A DNA stretch of 9,157 bases, from assembly GCA_938048505.1 (NCBI GenBank), contig CALIUX010000302.1, positions 1 to 9,157 on the forward strand, written 5' to 3'. The notes beneath the pieces are model-generated. The model searched no databases and was not told where the DNA came from. It was given only the letters and a program-made list of their open reading frames with translations. Below are positions 5,359 to 9,157 of this stretch, piece after piece; position 1 is the first letter of the stretch; the number at the start of each line of letters is the position of its first letter. The position numbers and the translations under genes were made by a program. Source of the stretch: an uncultured Pseudomonadales bacterium (GTDB lineage: Bacteria; Pseudomonadota; Gammaproteobacteria; Pseudomonadales; Cellvibrionaceae).

Positions 5359-7731
5359 ATGACGACTTTTACTTCATTATTTTCTTTATTGAAGCGCTTT
5401 TTGCCTTCATCTCTTTTTTGTCTGCTCGGTACATCATGCTCACTGCATACTTCGACATCAGAGCAACTGCCAAATAACGAGTTATTGGGAGCTTCTTCAC
5501 GTGTAGCAGTAGAAGGTATCGCAACAATAAATTTGCTCGATTTTGAAGCAGTCAGCGATGCTGAATCCGTTAAGCTAAGTCATGGTCGTGCTAGTCGAAT
5601 AAAGCATGCAAAGGGCCATGCTTTGAATATTCATCTAGACTCGGCTTCTGTTAGCCAGTCTCACTTTGCGCTTCAGCCCGCTAAGCCCTGGGACTGGTCG
5701 CACTGGGATACGGTGGCTGTGGCGATTGATATTGCTAACCCAACTAACAGCTCTACCCACTTATATGTTTATACCTATGACAAGCAGGGTGATTTCCAAC
5801 TTCGAAATGTAGGCATTCCGGCTAATTCCAGCGAAACTTACCTGATTGAATTAAATGTGCCCACGTTAGAAGTTAATACCGGTATTCGCAATAATCCTCC
5901 CAGTTGGCAAAGCGGTTATCAGCCTGTGATTTGGCGGGGCGGTAAAAAGGTATTGGATGTCAGTGGTATTACTCAAATCAGTTTTCGCGTTTTTGATGTA
6001 CTTGAAGATAAGCAGCTCATCATTGATAACGTTCGTGCACTGAGTCCCAACCAATTTGATTCACAGCATTTAACCGGTCTTGTAGATAAGTATGGGCAGA
6101 ATGCTAAGCTCGACTTTCCTAATAAAGTGATAAGCGATAAGCAGTTAGATAAAATGACGAAAAAAGAGCTCGCTTCTTTGCGTCATAAGCCCATTGCAGG
6201 GCGGTCGAAGTTTAATGGTTGGGTAGATGGCCCTAAATTAAAGGCTACGGGCTTTTACCGTACCGAAAAATACCAAGGGCGTTGGTCGTTAGTTGACCCG
6301 GAAGGATATTTGTTTTTCTCCAATGGTATTGCGAACATTCGCATGGCTAATACCTCAACTATTACAGGGTATGACTTTGATCATGCATTGATTGAGGAGC
6401 GCAAAGTAGGTGATCATACGCCAGAAGACTCGATTGGTTTGAATCGCGTGCCCGAGCAAGCTTGGTCGAGCCGTCAAGTGAGCTCACCTTTACGAGCAAA
6501 CATGTTTAATTGGCTTCCCGATTATGATCAACCTGAAGCAGCTCACTATGGCTATCGTCGCGAAGTTCACCTCGGCGCGATTGAGCGTGGTGAAACCTAT
6601 AGCTTTTACAAAGCCAATCTCGCGCGAAAGTATAAAACGCACGATACCGATGAATTGATGGCTAAATGGCGCGATGTCACTATTGATCGTATGCATACTT
6701 GGGGTTTTACCTCATTTGGTAATTGGGTTGATCCGAGCTTCTACCAAATGGACCGCTTGCCCTATTTTGCCAATGGCTGGGTTATTGGTGACTTCAAAAC
6801 CGTAAGTAGTGGAAATGATTATTGGGGGCCTATGCCAGATCCCTTTGACCCTGTTTTTGATGCGCGTGTTGAGGCAACCGTAAGCCAAATTGCTCGTGAA
6901 GTGCAAAATAGTCCTTGGTGTGTTGGGGTGTTTGTCGATAATGAAAAAAGCTGGGGAAGTATGGGGAGCATTGAGGGGCAGTACGGTATTCCGATTAATG
7001 CATTGGCACTGGATGCGCAACACAGCCCCCTGAAAGCCAGGTTTCTAAAAACGTTACAGGCAAAGTACACTGATATTCAAAAGTTAAATGATGCGTGGGA
7101 TGCAAAGTTCGTTTCATGGCAAGCGTTCGCAAAGGGCGTTAAGCTGCTGGCATTTAATGACGCGCTCGTTGAGGATTTGTCAGCCTTATTGTTTGATTAC
7201 GCCGATGCTTACTTTAAGAAAGTCGATGCAGCAATGGCGCAGCACATGCCTAATCATATGTACTTGGGGCCTCGCTTCGCGCACTGGGCTATGACGCCGG
7301 AGGTGCGTAAAGCGGCTGCACAGTATGTTGATGTGATGAGCTATAACTATTATCGCGAAGGCATTAGTGACACCTTTTGGGATTTCTTGGATGAATTAGA
7401 TATGCCCAGTATTATTGGTGAATTCCATAATGGAGCGATGGACTCTGGTTTGCTTAACCCTGGTTTGATTCATGCCGAATCACAATCTGATCGTGGGAAA
7501 AAATATCAAGATTATGTCTACAGTGCATTGGATAACCCGTATTTTGTTGGCACGCATTGGTTTCAGTATATTGACTCTCCTCTAACAGGACGCGCATACG
7601 ATGGTGAAAATTATAATGTTGGCTTTGTGAGCATTGTCGATACTCCTTATATGCCATTAGTAGACGCGGTTAAGGAGCTCAATACTCACCTTTATCAGAG
7701 GCGATTTGGTGTGCCTCATAAAGCCAAGTGA
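5359..7731 (+). CDS. GH50 beta-agarase, probable lipoprotein
   Basis: The preferred start is ATG 5359 (790 residues), because it begins an export signal directly; a TTG 84 bases upstream gives a longer frame with no ribosome site. The signal region runs to Cys27 (FCLLGTSC), an imperfect lipobox with G at -3, so an outer-membrane lipoprotein is likely but not certain. Residues about 45-255 form a beta-rich, CBM-like N-terminal domain (LLDFEAV, WDWSHWDTVAVAIDI). The GH50 TIM barrel runs from about 285 (FNGWVDGPKLKATGFY) to 780. Predicted acid/base is E529 in VFVDNEKSWG and nucleophile E688 in IIGEFHNGA; the 159-residue spacing resembles that of Saccharophagus Aga50D. GH50 enzymes hydrolyse beta-1,4 bonds of agarose, releasing neoagaro-oligosaccharides, often neoagarobiose in exo mode; exo versus endo is not decidable here. 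It is codirectional with the sigma/anti-sigma genes and may share their transcript. Confidence 0.94.
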   Translation: MTTFTSLFSLLKRFLPSSLFCLLGTSCSLHTSTSEQLPNNELLGASSRVAVEGIATINLLDFEAVSDAESVKLSHGRASRIKHAKGHALNIHLDSASVSQSHFALQPAKPWDWSHWDTVAVAIDIANPTNSSTHLYVYTYDKQGDFQLRNVGIPANSSETYLIELNVPTLEVNTGIRNNPPSWQSGYQPVIWRGGKKVLDVSGITQISFRVFDVLEDKQLIIDNVRALSPNQFDSQHLTGLVDKYGQNAKLDFPNKVISDKQLDKMTKKELASLRHKPIAGRSKFNGWVDGPKLKATGFYRTEKYQGRWSLVDPEGYLFFSNGIANIRMANTSTITGYDFDHALIEERKVGDHTPEDSIGLNRVPEQAWSSRQVSSPLRANMFNWLPDYDQPEAAHYGYRREVHLGAIERGETYSFYKANLARKYKTHDTDELMAKWRDVTIDRMHTWGFTSFGNWVDPSFYQMDRLPYFANGWVIGDFKTVSSGNDYWGPMPDPFDPVFDARVEATVSQIAREVQNSPWCVGVFVDNEKSWGSMGSIEGQYGIPINALALDAQHSPLKARFLKTLQAKYTDIQKLNDAWDAKFVSWQAFAKGVKLLAFNDALVEDLSALLFDYADAYFKKVDAAMAQHMPNHMYLGPRFAHWAMTPEVRKAAAQYVDVMSYNYYREGISDTFWDFLDELDMPSIIGEFHNGAMDSGLLNPGLIHAESQSDRGKKYQDYVYSALDNPYFVGTHWFQYIDSPLTGRAYDGENYNVGFVSIVDTPYMPLVDAVKELNTHLYQRRFGVPHKAK
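7690..7723 (+). repeat. Inverted repeat at the 3' end of the GH50 gene
   Basis: CTTTAT (7690-7695) and GAGGC (7698-7702) pair with GCCTC (7713-7717) and ATAAAG (7718-7723): 11 pairs, a two-base CA bulge and a 10-base loop. It lies inside the coding sequence, ending six bases before the stop codon. No U-tract follows, so it is not a standard intrinsic terminator. It could block 3' exonucleases or simply be fortuitous. Confidence 0.45.
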
Positions 7732-7803
7732 CCTAATGTGATGAGTTTAATCGTGAGTTGACCTAGCTTGAGCGCTTTCATCAGCCCTTTCAGACGGATT
7801 TGC

Positions 7804-7812
7804 TGGTAGAAT
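7804..7812 (+). promoter_or_regulatory. Candidate extended -10 promoter for the lpxO-like gene
   Basis: TGG TAGAAT forms an extended -10 element (TGn plus a five-of-six -10 box) 22 bases before the first possible start codon. No good -35 box lies at 16-18 bases, which extended -10 promoters can tolerate. If used, transcription would begin near 7819 and the gene would be independent of GH50. Confidence 0.4.
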
Positions 7813-7833
7813 CGGCACCCGGTTTAATACTAA

Positions 7834-8763
7834 GTGGAAAGTGTCGTGTCAGATATGATGCCGCCCGGTGGCGTTTGGGTTATTTTGGTGTTTGCGCTCT
7901 GCGGGGCTTACGTTCATTTTCGTGGAAAGGTGCGCCTGCGTTTTTCGCGACAATTGTTTGATCACTCAACAATTCTCGCGCCAGTCAACTGCTTGCTTTA
8001 TTGTTTTTCAAGTGCTCCAGCGAAGCCTTATTTAGATACACAAGATTATCCAGAGCTTAAAGTGCTGGATGATAACTGGGAGGTGATTCGTGCTGAGGCG
8101 TTAGCGCTTCAGGAGCAGCAAAAGATCATCGCCTCTCAGAACCTTGATGATGTTGGGTTCAACTCCTTCTTTCGCACTGGGTGGAAACGTTTCTACCTCA
8201 AGTGGTACGGTAATGACTTGGTTTCTGCTAACCAATCCTGCCCAAAAACTGTTGAGTTGCTCAAGCAGGTCCCGTCAATCAAGGCGGCAATGTTCGCATC
8301 TTTACCGCCTGGGGCTCAATTGCAAAAACATAGAGATCCTTACGCGGGCTCACTGAGGTACCATCTTGCGTTGACTGCACCCGGCGAAGAGGGCTGCTCC
8401 ATTTATGTGGATGGTGAGCGCTATACATGGCATGACGGCCAGTCTGTGATGTTTGATGAGACTTATATCCATTACGCTAAGAACGAAACTGAAAAGCAGC
8501 GGATTGTATTGTTTTGCGATGTGGTTAGGCCGATATGGTTTCCACCCGTTCGCTGGTTTAATGCGCTCTTCTCACGCATTGTGATGGGGGCTGCTGTATC
8601 GAGTAATGCGCCAGGCGATAAAGTGGGCGGCATCAATAAATTCTTTGGTAAGGTTTATGGCGTGCGTCAGCTGGGTAAGCGAATCAAGTCTCGCAGTAAG
8701 CCGCTGTATTACCTTTTGAAGTACCTGCTGTTTGGTTTGATTATCTGGCTCTTGTTCTTCTAG
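7834..8763 (+). CDS. lpxO: LpxO-like lipid A hydroxylase (aspartyl/asparaginyl beta-hydroxylase family)
   Basis: From GTG 7834 the product is 309 residues; GTG 7846 (after GGAAAG at 7836-7841) or the ATGs at 7855 and 7858 are equally possible starts, and homologues begin close to the first membrane helix, favouring a shorter form. There is an N-terminal membrane segment at about 12-28, followed by YVHFRGKVRLRFSRQLFDHST (26-46, motif typical of LpxO proteins). The Fe(II)/2-oxoglutarate site is visible as H166-x-D168 in QKHRDPYAG and H213 in YIHYAKN, with R223 (KQRIVLF) as the probable 2-oxoglutarate ligand. A C-terminal hydrophobic helix covers 290-309. LpxO adds a 2-hydroxyl to a secondary acyl chain of lipid A at the inner membrane's cytoplasmic side. 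It has no evident link to agar use and probably marks the flanking core genome. A related peptide-hydroxylase role cannot be excluded. Confidence 0.85.
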   Translation: MESVVSDMMPPGGVWVILVFALCGAYVHFRGKVRLRFSRQLFDHSTILAPVNCLLYCFSSAPAKPYLDTQDYPELKVLDDNWEVIRAEALALQEQQKIIASQNLDDVGFNSFFRTGWKRFYLKWYGNDLVSANQSCPKTVELLKQVPSIKAAMFASLPPGAQLQKHRDPYAGSLRYHLALTAPGEEGCSIYVDGERYTWHDGQSVMFDETYIHYAKNETEKQRIVLFCDVVRPIWFPPVRWFNALFSRIVMGAAVSSNAPGDKVGGINKFFGKVYGVRQLGKRIKSRSKPLYYLLKYLLFGLIIWLLFF

Positions 8764-8774
8764 ATCGCGCTAAT

Positions 8775-8796
8775 AGATTTTTTTTCAAAAAAAGTA
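8775..8796 (+). promoter_or_regulatory. UP-element-like A/T tract of the rRNA promoter
   Basis: An eight-T run followed by C and seven A's sits directly upstream of a -35 box, matching the consensus layout of UP elements (A/T-rich, T-run, then A-run at about -59 to -38) that bind the alpha subunit C-terminal domains. It begins 12 bases after the lpxO-like stop codon. It is self-complementary, so it may also form a weak hairpin in the upstream transcript. Confidence 0.6.
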
Positions 8797-8824
8797 TTGA
8801 CTCAAATTCTAAAGGGCGTATTAT
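8797..8824 (+). promoter_or_regulatory. Strong sigma-70 promoter of an rRNA operon
   Basis: TTGACT (8797-8802) and TATTAT (8819-8824) are separated by 16 bases, and each matches consensus at five of six. The following discriminator GCGCCACCT is G/C-rich, as in rRNA and tRNA promoters under stringent control. With an UP element upstream and boxA downstream, this is best read as an rrn P1-type promoter; transcription should start near 8831-8833. Confidence 0.75.
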
Positions 8825-8880
8825 GCGCCACCTCAGACGCGGTCAGCGACATAAACAAGTTGCTGAAAGCGCAGAAAAAC

Positions 8881-8899
8881 TAGCTCTCAAGCAGAGTTA
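8881..8899 (+). promoter_or_regulatory. boxB-like hairpin of the rRNA antitermination site
   Basis: TAGCTCT (8881-8887) pairs with AGAGTTA (8893-8899): seven pairs with one G-U, around the five-base loop CAAGC. It lies immediately upstream of boxA, the order seen in rRNA leaders. Confidence 0.5.
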
Positions 8900-8900
8900 A

Positions 8901-8912
8901 GTTCTTTAACAA
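8901..8912 (+). promoter_or_regulatory. boxA antitermination element
   Basis: GTTCTTTAACAA matches the rRNA boxA core (TGCTCTTTAACA) at nearly every position. NusB/NusE bind this RNA element to make polymerase resistant to Rho in untranslated rRNA. Its presence separates an rRNA operon from an ordinary gene or tRNA operon. Confidence 0.75.
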
Positions 8913-9076
8913 GACGGATTGCGAAGTTGTAACATTGCAATTTAACGCGATAGAAATGTGAGTCTTTTGATTTTTTATTGAGAGTTTTCTCTTTAAAGAA
9001 TTATTAGATGATAAAAATTGTTTATCTCAAGCATGTCTATCCGGTGTTATTTATCGTTGCATAATCTCTTTGACGC

Positions 9077-9100
9077 TTTTTAGAGTTTTAACTCTAAAAA
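9077..9100. repeat. Perfect 11-base inverted repeat in rRNA leader
   Basis: TTTTTAGAGTT (9077-9087) and AACTCTAAAAA (9090-9100) are exact complements around two T's; in RNA a 10-pair stem with loop UUUA is more realistic. The T-run precedes and the A-run follows the stem, the reverse of an intrinsic terminator. A leader processing structure is possible. Confidence 0.6.
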
Positions 9101-9157
9101 CTATCACAGAGAACATAGTTATCGCTTCAGTTTAATTATTTGTTTTCTTATTATTTT

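Larger units (their letters stand above)
8825..9157 (+). other. Leader of rRNA operon transcript (16S gene beyond window)
   Basis: No protein-coding frame of note is seen. Behind the promoter come a boxB-like hairpin, boxA, and then an A/T-rich leader with several small stem-loops (GAGA/TCTC at 8980-8991, GATAAA/TTTATC at 9010-9026, and an 11-pair repeat at 9077-9100). No 16S 5' end (the conserved AGAGTTTGATC) is present, so the mature rRNA should begin shortly after 9157. If it does not, a tRNA operon would be the alternative. Confidence 0.6.

Noticed and set aside
8777..8793. T-run/A-run after the lpxO-like gene as an intrinsic terminator
   Set aside because: There is no G/C-rich stem, and the tract abuts a near-consensus -35 box, so an UP element explains it better.
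8825..9157. A tRNA gene in the right-hand leader
   Set aside because: No cloverleaf with a GTTCGAATC-like T arm or CCA end could be found.

Overview
The window looks like a piece of a marine, agar-degrading gammaproteobacterial chromosome (relatives of Saccharophagus, Agarilytica or the Alteromonadales are plausible). This rests on gene content: a GH50 beta-agarase, a GH16 glycosidase, a sodium:solute symporter, an LpxO-type lipid A hydroxylase, and a gammaproteobacterial-style rRNA promoter and boxA leader at the right end. The taxonomic placement is inference; no 16S sequence lies inside the window.

Layout. On the minus strand, 2740 to 1499 encodes a secreted GH16 enzyme, followed after a 107-base structured gap by an SSS-family symporter (1391 down to the window edge, 3' end missing). 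A 376-base divergent spacer separates these from a plus-strand cluster. That cluster holds an ECF sigma factor (3117-3677), overlapping by ATGA with a membrane anti-sigma factor of FecR-LamG architecture (3674-5248), then after 110 bases a GH50 beta-agarase lipoprotein (5359-7731). After a further 102 bases comes an lpxO-like dioxygenase gene (7834-8763), probably a separate housekeeping-type unit. Bases 8764-9157 hold a strong rRNA-type promoter with UP element, a boxB-like hairpin, boxA and leader structures; the 16S gene should begin just past the window.

Working model. GH16 and GH50 attack red-algal galactan (agar-type) outside the cytoplasm, and the symporter may import a released sugar. 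The sigma/anti-sigma pair sits between the two enzyme genes. Its anti-sigma partner has a cytoplasmic N-terminus, one membrane span, a FecR-like domain and a C-terminal LamG domain of the kind that often binds glycans. The attractive hypothesis is that it senses an algal oligosaccharide in the periplasm and releases the sigma factor to switch on the locus, comparable in logic to the SigI/RsgI polysaccharide sensors of Clostridium thermocellum but with unrelated domains. A second unusual item is the GH16 protein, whose catalytic domain is interrupted by what reads as a circularly permuted discoidin (F5/8C) domain.

No tRNA, CRISPR array, insertion sequence or integrase was seen.
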